6,815 bases of DNA from Sulfurimonas sp. (GTDB lineage: Bacteria > Campylobacterota > Campylobacteria > Campylobacterales > Sulfurimonadaceae): NCBI GenBank assembly GCA_022712775.1, contig JAFLJZ010000256.1:1-6815 (forward strand). Reading direction: 5' to 3'. The notes below the pieces were generated by a model. It searched no databases and was not told the origin of the DNA. It saw nothing but the letters and a program-made list of their open reading frames with translations. Positions within the stretch are counted from its first letter, which is position 1. Every line of letters starts with the position of its first letter. Position numbers and translations under genes: made by a program. Positions 1 to 6,131 of the stretch are shown here, in pieces.

Positions 1-132
1 AATGATAAACACTTAGACTTAGATAGTGCGATACAAGAGGTGAAAGAAGTTAGGAAGCTTTATCCCCTCGATGATAAGTTAAAAATGGTGGAAATAGAAC
101 TAGAACATAAAAGAGCTAGTCAGTCCAATTAG
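1..132 (+). CDS. 3' end of an unidentified protein gene (partial)
   Basis: Frame 1 is open from the first base to a TAG stop at 130-132, giving the last 43 residues of a protein whose start lies outside the window. The visible part is hydrophilic and probably helical, with alternating acidic and basic residues and a short 'LYPLDDKL' segment that vaguely recalls the turn between TPR-type helices, but this is too short to assign a family. No membrane segment is visible. The gene converges on the DUF445 gene and their 3' ends overlap by 33 bp (100-132), so the last 11 codons are also antisense coding sequence. No terminator is seen in the overlap. The product is unknown; only a coding-like open frame is supported. 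Confidence 0.6.
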   Translation, partial: NDKHLDLDSAIQEVKEVRKLYPLDDKLKMVEIELEHKRASQSN

Positions 133-810
133 TCCACCAAAAACTCCACCCCAAACAACTAACCAGTCAAGATGTTCTTTGATTAGCTTTTGAACTATCT
201 CTTTTACCATTTGAGGAGTAAGTTCATTTAGTCTTGTGTCGATTACATTTTCGATAGATTCAAGCATATCATCATTTAAAGATGAACCTTGCATATGCTG
301 TGTTAGTGTTGTGTTAAAAGATTCAGAGTTTACTATTTTAATAACAGCAGATTTCATTTTTGATGAAAAAGGTTCACGTAGTGCGTCAAGTGCTGATTCC
401 CCTCCAAACATTCCAAGCATTCCTCCAAATGATGATTCCATAACTGTTTTACTTAAAGCATCAAAAGCAGGGGAAAAATCAGTTTCTTCGATAATAGGTT
501 CTAAGTTAATTTTTTTCTCTTCACTTTCAAAGAAGCTTTCAAGTTGTTCACGTGTAAAAAATTCACTCATCATAAGATTTTTAATTGCTTCTTTAAATGC
601 TTCAAAACGAGATGGAATCACACCTGAACCATAAAGAAATGGAACTTTTTCAAAAAGCATATGAATCGCAAGCTGATTTGTTACAGCACCGGAGAGGGCA
701 AATAAGCCTGTAAAAAGTAAAAGAGTTGTATATTCATTTTCAAGTACAAAAGAGAGAGTAATTAAAATTACTGCAAAGAAATTTGTTAGTAGGCTTTTAT
801 TTATTTTCAC
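100..810 (-). CDS. DUF445 family membrane protein
   Basis: The 236-residue product matches the DUF445 family of inner-membrane proteins, whose biochemical role is not established. Two hydrophobic segments lie near the N-terminus (about residues 8-23 and 28-43), followed by the family signature 'GAVTNQLAIHMLF' (41-53) and 'YGSGVIPSR' (60-68). A soluble helical middle of about 160 residues follows. The C-terminus has the typical 'WLVVWGGVFGGLIGL' membrane segment (216-230) and ends six residues later. The start is GTG (808-810): it begins the open frame, sits 6 nt after an AAAGGA ribosome-binding site, and the next in-frame Met (residue 51) would remove both N-terminal membrane segments. The gene follows the c-di-GMP cluster on the same strand after a 66-bp gap that contains a good -10 box, so it is probably transcribed separately, although read-through is possible because no terminator is visible. 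Family assignment is strong; function is unknown. Confidence 0.9.
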   Translation of the reverse strand: MKINKSLLTNFFAVILITLSFVLENEYTTLLLFTGLFALSGAVTNQLAIHMLFEKVPFLYGSGVIPSRFEAFKEAIKNLMMSEFFTREQLESFFESEEKKINLEPIIEETDFSPAFDALSKTVMESSFGGMLGMFGGESALDALREPFSSKMKSAVIKIVNSESFNTTLTQHMQGSSLNDDMLESIENVIDTRLNELTPQMVKEIVQKLIKEHLDWLVVWGGVFGGLIGLTSSFMF

Positions 811-816
811 ACTATT

Positions 817-822
817 TCCTTT
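817..822 (-). promoter_or_regulatory. ribosome-binding site fixing the GTG start of the DUF445 gene
   Basis: AAAGGA read on the minus strand lies 6 nt before the GTG codon at 808-810. It supports the non-ATG start, since no ATG is available nearby in this frame. Confidence 0.7.
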
Positions 823-833
823 TTTTAAAAGAA

Positions 834-839
834 ATTATA
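834..839 (-). promoter_or_regulatory. candidate sigma-70 -10 box for the DUF445 gene
   Basis: A perfect TATAAT hexamer on the minus strand lies 23 bp before the start codon. No good -35 hexamer sits at 17 +/- 1 bp, which is common for promoters in Campylobacterota. The box lies in the 66-bp gap after the c-di-GMP cluster and suggests that DUF445 has its own promoter. Confidence 0.5.
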
Positions 840-876
840 CTAGAACAATATTAAGTAAGGTTATTCCCCTTTTTAT

Positions 877-2910
877 TTAGAATTTCGATAGATGTTTTAC
901 TCTTAACGCATTTTCCATTTCTATTAATATACTAGAAAGGTATCTATAAGCTTCTTTCCAAGCATAGATAAACTCCTGCGTCATTGTATCTTTGAAAACC
1001 TCTTCAATAGCTTCGATAAAGCATGCTCCTATCATTACATAATGTTCTTTTTTTATATCAGCTTCTACATGCGCTTTAGCAATTACTAAAAGTGCGGGGG
1101 TTAAGAGATGAAGCTTATCGATATTTATAGCAAATATGGATATAGATTCAGCCATTCTTGTAAAGTCTTCTTTATTTGTATATGTAAATAAGCTTTCAAG
1201 TTGAGGAAATTTTTCAAATAATAATTTAAACATTACTGAAGTAATCGTGTACGTATGAGTTGTGAGTAAAGGAGCTGTATCTTGAATAATGTGAATGATT
1301 TTTTTAGAGAGCTCTTTTTTTATTAATAATGCTTCTGGTCTACCAAAATAGTAGCCTTGTGAATAATCAACACCTAAGTCTTTTAAAATATTAAATATAT
1401 TTTTATTTGTGACATATTCTCCAACTGTTTTAATATTTTGGCTTTTTGCGAATGTTACAATTGTTTTCACAATGGATAATGATAGCTCGTTCTCTTCAAT
1501 ATTTTTAATTAATGAACCATCTATTTTTATGATATCAGGTTGGTATTCTAGTAATCTGATAAAGTTAGAATATCCAGCACCAAAGTCATCTATAGCTATC
1601 TTAACACCTAGGCTTTTTACCTCTGCTATAAATTCCTTAATAACATTGAAATCTTTTACTTCTTCATCTTCTAAAAGTTCAAAAACTATTCTCGAAGCAT
1701 CTTCTTCATGTTTATATAAAAGTGTAAAAAGTTTTTTTCGTGTAGATTCTTTTTCAATATCTAATATAGAAATATTAATAGTAATATCCATATCTGTATG
1801 TGAGAGTGCTGCAAAAGAATTTTCTAAAACTACAGAGGTGATTTTTGAATAATATCTCCCTTTTTTTGAAACATTTATAAATTCATAGGGAGAAACAATC
1901 TTTTCACTTTGATCAATGAGTCTGACTAAGGATTCATATTTTTCTATGTTATTTGTTTGATTATTTATAATCGGTTGAAAGTAAGATATGATTTGGAAAT
2001 TATCAACTGCTTTTTGAATCATTTTGAGGGTTTTAATGTTTTTCTTTGCATTGTCATGTTCTTTTTTTGCAAAGTTATTTGACACAATGAAGTTATGTTT
2101 CGTTTTTAAAAGTTTTTTCATTCCATATTTAGCATTTTCAAATGAGTTTTTTCCATAAGAGATACTAATAATGATAGATATGTCATACGATAAAGTACCT
2201 ATATTGATATGTGCGTTGTCTATTGTTTCTTGAAAGTCTTTTAATTTTTCTACAGCTTGCTCAATACTGTTTGTACATTCTTCTAAGTTTTTAGCAAAGG
2301 CATATTCTCCATTTCCTAAGATATATACTTTCTTAAACATACTGTCTATAGGTGAGTGTTTTAATAAATCATTCGCAAAACTATCTTCAATTTGCTGTGT
2401 TAACCTTTGTCCATAAAAGTTTTCAATATCATCAAAACCTTCAATTTTAAGTAAAGCAAGAACTGTCTCATCCGAAGAATTAATTAAATCAGTAAGCTGG
2501 CGTTTTGGATTCATAATATCAGTAATATCATCTCGAAGGGCGACAAATTCAATAATCTCATTATCCTTATCTAAAATAGGAATAATCGTTGTTTTAACAT
2601 AATAAGAAGTATTGTTTTTGCTTCTATTTCTAATCATTCCTTTCCATGTTTTTTTTTCATTTTTTATAGTATTCCATATATTTTTAAAGAAAGATTTTGA
2701 ATTATCTGGATGTCTTATAATATTATGGTTCTTACCAATCAACTCATCTTGTGTATATCCTGAAATATTACAAAATTCATCGTTGGCATATGTGATGATT
2801 CCTTTTAGATTTGTTTTAGATACGATTACACTATGGTTAATTGCTTTTTGATACTGTTGTAGGAGTAAAATATTTTGTTCATCATTATTGTTTGTATAGT
2901 TAAATAACAT
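877..2910 (-). CDS. PAS - degenerate GGDEF - EAL phosphodiesterase with a C-terminal globin domain
   Basis: This 677-residue soluble protein has no membrane segment and probably hydrolyses cyclic di-GMP in the cytoplasm. Residues about 22-132 form an Aer-like PAS domain, with 'YANDEF' (41-46), 'NHNIIRHPD' (61-69), W79 and 'RDDIT' (126-130). Residues about 145-280 resemble a GGDEF domain whose signature has become G-N-G-E-Y (199-203), so cyclase activity is unlikely. Residues about 305-530 form an EAL domain. Its motif reads E326-S-L, and N379, E411, D441-D442 ('DDFG'), K462, E498 and Q518 ('QGY') are kept, but the usual EGVE motif reads EYVT. Residues about 540-672 align without gaps, up to a two-residue insertion late in the domain, to the flavohaemoglobin globin: CD1 Phe (F575), proximal His F8 (H614), and equivalents of E. 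coli Hmp Tyr95 (Y624) and Glu135 (E666). The ATG start lies one base after the upstream stop codon, so the gene is probably cotranscribed and translationally coupled. Activity and haem binding are inferred. Confidence 0.9.
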   Translation of the reverse strand: MLFNYTNNNDEQNILLLQQYQKAINHSVIVSKTNLKGIITYANDEFCNISGYTQDELIGKNHNIIRHPDNSKSFFKNIWNTIKNEKKTWKGMIRNRSKNNTSYYVKTTIIPILDKDNEIIEFVALRDDITDIMNPKRQLTDLINSSDETVLALLKIEGFDDIENFYGQRLTQQIEDSFANDLLKHSPIDSMFKKVYILGNGEYAFAKNLEECTNSIEQAVEKLKDFQETIDNAHINIGTLSYDISIIISISYGKNSFENAKYGMKKLLKTKHNFIVSNNFAKKEHDNAKKNIKTLKMIQKAVDNFQIISYFQPIINNQTNNIEKYESLVRLIDQSEKIVSPYEFINVSKKGRYYSKITSVVLENSFAALSHTDMDITINISILDIEKESTRKKLFTLLYKHEEDASRIVFELLEDEEVKDFNVIKEFIAEVKSLGVKIAIDDFGAGYSNFIRLLEYQPDIIKIDGSLIKNIEENELSLSIVKTIVTFAKSQNIKTVGEYVTNKNIFNILKDLGVDYSQGYYFGRPEALLIKKELSKKIIHIIQDTAPLLTTHTYTITSVMFKLLFEKFPQLESLFTYTNKEDFTRMAESISIFAINIDKLHLLTPALLVIAKAHVEADIKKEHYVMIGACFIEAIEEVFKDTMTQEFIYAWKEAYRYLSSILIEMENALRVKHLSKF

Positions 2911-2911
2911 T

Positions 2912-5197
2912 CTAGTTTAATCCTTTTAAAAGTATGTCTTTCATTTTATTTGCTTGAGTAGGTTTTGAGTAAAAATATCCTTGAATATTTTTACAACCAT
3001 GTCCAACGATAAAATCTTTTTGCTCTTTTGTCTCAACACCTTCGGCAATAATATCTAAGTGTAAGTTTTTAGCTAAAGCGATGATTGCTCTAACAATTTC
3101 AGAATCTTCATCATTGGTAGATAAATCATCTATAAATGATTTGTCTATCTTGAGTTTACTAATAGGTAATTTTTTAAGATAAGAAAGTGATGAATAACCT
3201 GTTCCAAAATCGTCTATAGCTATTTTAACACCTATGCTATTGATTTGATTTAATATTTTAATGGCATCTTCTGGGTTTGTCATGATTTGAGATTCTGTTA
3301 CTTCAAGTTCTAACCATTCTGGTTTACATCCTGTTTTTTTAATTAAGTTTTTAAATATTGCGACAAAATCTGTTTGTTGAAGTTGTTTAATCGCAAGATT
3401 CATTGCAAGAATTCCCGGGTTGAGACCTTGTTTATACCATTGGGATATTTGTGTCATTGCTATTTCCATTACAAGTCTATCAAGTTCAACTATAAGTCCT
3501 GTAGACTCAGCAAGTGGAATAAATCTATCTGGTGTAATTAAGCCCATGCTAGGGTGTTGCCATCTTACTAATGCTTCCATACCCACTAGGGTGTCATTTG
3601 AACCATCCACTTGTGCTTGATAATATACTACAAAATCTTTGTTTTTTATGGATGTTCTCAGGTTTGATTCCATAGTAACTCTTTGTAATGCCAGGTGCGT
3701 CATATCTGAACTATAATATTGGAAATTATTTCTACCCTCATTCTTTGCTTTATACATAGCTGAATCAGCATATTTTAGAAGATCTTGCGTGGAAGTACCA
3801 TCATCAGGGTAGATACTAATACCTATACTACTTGATATATAAAGTATGTTTTCTTTAATAATTATAGGTTGAAGAAGTGTATCGATAATCTTTTGTGCTA
3901 GTATAGATGTACCCTGTGCATTCTTTAAATTTTCTATAATAATTGTGAATTCATCACCTCCTAACCTTGCTAAAGAATCTCCTTCTCTTATCGTAGTATT
4001 AAGCCTCTCCGCAATTATCTTTAAGACTTCATCACCAACTGCATGACCTAATGAGTCATTGATTTCTTTAAAGTGATCAAGATCAATAAATAATAAAGCG
4101 AGTTTTCTTTTTTTTCTTTTTGCCTTCAATATTCCTTGTGTTAACCTGTCATTAAAAAGAACTCTATTGGGTAATTTAGTAAGAGCATCATGATTTGCTT
4201 GATAATGCAATATGTCTTTTTGAGCACGTAGCTCATCTTGGGCTTCGAGATGAGACGTGATGTCCCGAGCAGATTCAATAATACCAATGCAGTTTTGCTC
4301 TTTATCAAATAATGGAGATGCTGATAATTCTACATAATTTTTATTTCCATCTACGTCATAATGCGCGTGGATTACAGATGTATGTTGATTCGAATTTAAG
4401 ACATCTCTTAAGGGACAAGGGTGATCAGCACTATCACATGGACTTGAGCGTTGATGTGATACTTCATAACATTTAGGATTATTTAAATCAGCAATAAAAT
4501 TTTTATTTATTCTTATCTCTACAGGATAATTTTTAAGTGTAACATTGTAATCAGCATCAATAACCATTATGGGTTCATGTACACCATCGATTATAGTTTG
4601 CAAATATTTATATTGCTCTTCTAAATCTTTGGTTCTTTCCATGACTTTTTCTTCTAGGATTATATTGATATTTTCTAAATTATTTTGCGTTTCTTTTTCA
4701 ATAGTTATATTTTCAATATTAGCAATAACAGTAATCATATCTTCTTCAATCTCGATACCAAATCCTATTCGAATGGGAAATAGAGTGCCATCTTTATGTT
4801 TTGCTTTAAGTTCTATATTTGTAGATGTTCCTGCTAGTTTTTTACTTTTCATAAAAGCTTTAGATGCTTTTTTATATTTTTTTATTAGGTAATCTGGAAT
4901 GATATTATGCAAGGAAACTTTATTGAGCATTTCATGTTTAGAAAAACCAAACATATTTTCAGCACTTTTATTAAAAATAGTTACAATTTGTTGTTCATTT
5001 ATCGCGATTATTGCATTTTTATTTGATTCTATAATTGTAGAAGTAAAGTGTTCTTTTTGCTTTAAAGTATCTAAAATTTCATTGTATTTTTTGCTAACAA
5101 CACTGTTTTGTTGAAGCGCTTGTTCTGATAGTTTTTCTTTTCTTTTAAGCTTTTTTATCTCTAACTCTAACTCTTTTATTTTGTTTTCTAAAGACAT
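2912..5197 (-). CDS. PAS-PAS-GGDEF-EAL bifunctional cyclic di-GMP enzyme
   Basis: This 761-residue cytoplasmic protein has no membrane segment. Residues 1-50 are a Lys/Glu-rich coiled coil. Residues about 50-167 are a first PAS domain. Residues about 168-200 are a second coiled coil of the kind that links PAS domains to outputs. Residues about 197-315 are a second PAS with a Cys/His-rich insert (C243, H248, C254, H259, C261) and the closing 'ESARDIT'. The GGDEF domain (about 330-500) has an intact GGDEF at 413-417 and an inhibitory I-site R404-x-x-D407 exactly five residues before it, so product-inhibited diguanylate cyclase activity is expected. The EAL domain (about 505-755) keeps E541-A-L, N600, E632 ('EVTE'), D662-D663 ('DDFG'), K683, E719 and E722 ('EGVE') and Q739, so phosphodiesterase activity is also expected. 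Which activity dominates cannot be read from sequence. The ATG lies 6 bp after the ODP-like gene's stop and the gene ends 1 bp before the EAL-globin gene, which indicates an operon. The ribosome-binding site is weak (AAAGTAG), suggesting translational coupling. Confidence 0.93.
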   Translation of the reverse strand: MSLENKIKELELEIKKLKRKEKLSEQALQQNSVVSKKYNEILDTLKQKEHFTSTIIESNKNAIIAINEQQIVTIFNKSAENMFGFSKHEMLNKVSLHNIIPDYLIKKYKKASKAFMKSKKLAGTSTNIELKAKHKDGTLFPIRIGFGIEIEEDMITVIANIENITIEKETQNNLENINIILEEKVMERTKDLEEQYKYLQTIIDGVHEPIMVIDADYNVTLKNYPVEIRINKNFIADLNNPKCYEVSHQRSSPCDSADHPCPLRDVLNSNQHTSVIHAHYDVDGNKNYVELSASPLFDKEQNCIGIIESARDITSHLEAQDELRAQKDILHYQANHDALTKLPNRVLFNDRLTQGILKAKRKKRKLALLFIDLDHFKEINDSLGHAVGDEVLKIIAERLNTTIREGDSLARLGGDEFTIIIENLKNAQGTSILAQKIIDTLLQPIIIKENILYISSSIGISIYPDDGTSTQDLLKYADSAMYKAKNEGRNNFQYYSSDMTHLALQRVTMESNLRTSIKNKDFVVYYQAQVDGSNDTLVGMEALVRWQHPSMGLITPDRFIPLAESTGLIVELDRLVMEIAMTQISQWYKQGLNPGILAMNLAIKQLQQTDFVAIFKNLIKKTGCKPEWLELEVTESQIMTNPEDAIKILNQINSIGVKIAIDDFGTGYSSLSYLKKLPISKLKIDKSFIDDLSTNDEDSEIVRAIIALAKNLHLDIIAEGVETKEQKDFIVGHGCKNIQGYFYSKPTQANKMKDILLKGLN
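2921..2926 (-). promoter_or_regulatory. ribosome-binding site of the EAL-globin gene inside the preceding gene's end
   Basis: AAAGGA on the minus strand lies 10 nt before the ATG at 2908-2910, within the last codons of the upstream GGDEF-EAL gene. The spacing is slightly long, and coupling to upstream translation probably helps initiation. Confidence 0.5.
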
Positions 5198-5203
5198 TTA
5201 TAA

Positions 5204-5986
5204 CTACTTTAAATCTGCATATACTATATCTAAACCACAGCGTAAGTTTCTTAAGTAATCTAGTGCATTAGAGACATTGTCTGAATTTATTATTGAACCA
5301 TGTTGAGGTAATATTGCTTGTATATTTTCATTTTCTATATTTCTTACAAAACCTCGTGCTGCAATATTTGAAGCCATATAATCTATATGAAAAAGATCCA
5401 TATTTTGTTTATGTTTTTCAAAATCCTTAACAACGAGATTCCATTCAATGTCTAGTGCTGCCCATATATCTCCAGAAAATAACATATTTGCACTTAGGTC
5501 TAAGGTTGTAAATGCTCCTGGAAAATGTAAAAAAGGTGCCTCAATAAATTTTAAAATTTTCCCACTCTTAAATACATAGTTTCCTTCTTGGGATATGTCA
5601 TAAAAGTTATAGCCACTTCGACCATAATAAGGGAGCAAAACATTTGTTCTTGCGGAAGTTATGATGGTGATTTCATTGTTAATATCAATCCAATCAACCA
5701 TAGAAGAAGCTATGTCTGGATCTTGGTGACAAAGGATTAGAGCAGATATTTTATCTGGGTTTACAATTGTTGCAATTCTTTTTTTTAATTCTTGATGATA
5801 CAGTCTACTTCCTGGATCTACAAGGATATATTCATCATTATCCTCAATAAGGTAAATATTACATCTAAATGCGGTTTCTTCTTCTATACCCATCCACCAA
5901 ATTTTATGACCATCTAAACTATATAACAAGACTGGATCCTCAGAATCTACAGTAGCATCTATATTTTTTAGCATTGAATTAATCAT
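5204..5986 (-). CDS. ODP-like diiron protein with metallo-beta-lactamase fold
   Basis: The 260-residue protein has a metallo-beta-lactamase fold with the diiron ligand pattern of flavodiiron proteins but no flavodoxin domain, as in the oxygen-binding diiron proteins (ODP) that act as O2/redox sensors in spirochaete chemotaxis. Candidate ligands are H87, D89 and D91 in 'CHQDPD', then H154, D173 ('FSGD') and H229 ('LPQHG'). Sixty-two residues separate D91 from H154 and eighteen separate H154 from D173, matching the flavodiiron spacing H-x-E-x-D-x62-H-x18-D; the last interval is 55, against about 60. The residue after D91 is Ile, where many family members have His. There is no signal peptide or membrane segment, so the protein is cytoplasmic. 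It is the first gene of the cluster, 6 bp before the GGDEF-EAL gene, which suggests it senses for or signals to those enzymes. The ATG at 5984-5986 follows a poor GGGGT ribosome-binding site; Met5 is an alternative start. A hydrolase or NO/O2 reductase role is not excluded. Confidence 0.85.
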   Translation of the reverse strand: MINSMLKNIDATVDSEDPVLLYSLDGHKIWWMGIEEETAFRCNIYLIEDNDEYILVDPGSRLYHQELKKRIATIVNPDKISALILCHQDPDIASSMVDWIDINNEITIITSARTNVLLPYYGRSGYNFYDISQEGNYVFKSGKILKFIEAPFLHFPGAFTTLDLSANMLFSGDIWAALDIEWNLVVKDFEKHKQNMDLFHIDYMASNIAARGFVRNIENENIQAILPQHGSIINSDNVSNALDYLRNLRCGLDIVYADLK

Positions 5987-6032
5987 TTGTACCCCATTTG
6001 TCGTGTTAATATGTAATTATTTTTTATACTCT

Positions 6033-6063
6033 ATGCAGAAATAGTACAAAAAGAATTAGTCAA
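6033..6063 (-). promoter_or_regulatory. candidate promoter of the three-gene c-di-GMP cluster
   Basis: On the minus strand TTGACT (6058-6063) resembles a -35 box, and TATAAA (6033-6038) or the overlapping AGTATA resembles a -10 box. The spacing is 19 bp to TATAAA and about 17 bp to AGTATA. The -10 lies about 46 bp before the ODP-like start codon. The -35 overlaps the left copy of an 11-bp tandem repeat, so a bound regulator there could control the cluster. This is a pattern match in AT-rich DNA only. Confidence 0.4.
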
Positions 6064-6080
6064 AATTTGGTCAAAATGGG
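6059..6080. repeat. 11-bp tandem direct repeat, possible operator
   Basis: Two abutting copies, GTCAAAATTTG (6059-6069) and GTCAAAATGGG (6070-6080), match at 9 of 11 positions. The 11-bp period puts both copies on the same face of the helix, as in binding sites of OmpR/PhoB-type response regulators. The repeat lies in the divergent intergenic region and overlaps the candidate -35 box of the minus-strand cluster. Regulator and function are unknown. Confidence 0.4.
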
Positions 6081-6102
6081 ATAGTGCAGATTGTTTACAA
6101 AT

Positions 6103-6117
6103 TAGGATATAATCCTA
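6103..6117. repeat. 15-bp palindrome over the -10 box of the SPOR gene
   Basis: TAGGAT and ATCCTA form perfect 6-bp inverted arms around a central ATA, and the TATAAT -10 box of the plus-strand gene lies inside. It could be a repressor operator, or a chance symmetry created around a -10 box in AT-rich DNA. Confidence 0.35.
6108..6113 (+). promoter_or_regulatory. sigma-70 -10 box for the SPOR-domain gene
   Basis: A perfect TATAAT lies 18 bp before the start codon at 6132. No clear -35 hexamer is present at standard spacing (TGCAGA at 6085-6090 is poor), as is common in Campylobacterota. Transcription would begin around 6120, leaving a very short leader that still includes the ribosome-binding site. 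Confidence 0.6.
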
Positions 6118-6119
6118 TC

Positions 6120-6126
6120 AAAGGAG
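6120..6126 (+). promoter_or_regulatory. strong ribosome-binding site of the SPOR-domain gene
   Basis: AAAGGAG lies 5 nt before the ATG at 6132-6134 and is the best Shine-Dalgarno match in the window. It fixes the start of this gene. Confidence 0.85.
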
Positions 6127-6131
6127 TTACA

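Noticed and set aside
236..634. Plus-strand open frame antisense to the DUF445 gene
   Set aside because: Ser/Ile-rich composition typical of a reverse-strand shadow, no ribosome-binding site, and the minus-strand frame has clear family motifs.
845..876. Possible terminator after the EAL-globin gene (AAGG...CCTT on the minus strand)
   Set aside because: Only a 4-bp stem with no U-tract directly after it; too weak to call.
1409..1852. Plus-strand open frame antisense to the EAL domain
   Set aside because: Ser/Ile-rich shadow of a conserved catalytic domain, with no recognisable motif.
2612..2851. Plus-strand open frame antisense to the Aer-like PAS
   Set aside because: Phe/Leu-rich translation that only mimics a membrane protein because it is antisense to Lys/Asn-rich coding sequence.
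3420..3620. Short plus-strand open frame antisense to the intact EAL domain
   Set aside because: No ribosome-binding site and no family resemblance; the opposite strand has all EAL motifs.
4108..4115. T8 homopolymer (A8 in the coding sense) in the GGDEF-EAL gene, and a similar T8 at 5779-5786 in the ODP-like gene
   Set aside because: Phase variation in Campylobacterota mostly uses longer G/C tracts; A8 runs are expected in Lys-rich coding sequence of this composition, and both frames are intact.
4569..5114. Two plus-strand open frames antisense to the PAS and coiled-coil part of the GGDEF-EAL gene
   Set aside because: Hydrophobic, Ser/Phe-rich shadows of Lys/Glu-rich coiled coil.
5983..5997. 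Four-codon minus-strand mini-ORF (ATG GGG TAC AAA TGA) whose stop overlaps the ODP-like start codon
   Set aside because: It could be a leader peptide for coupled translation, but it has no ribosome-binding site and such short frames are frequent by chance.
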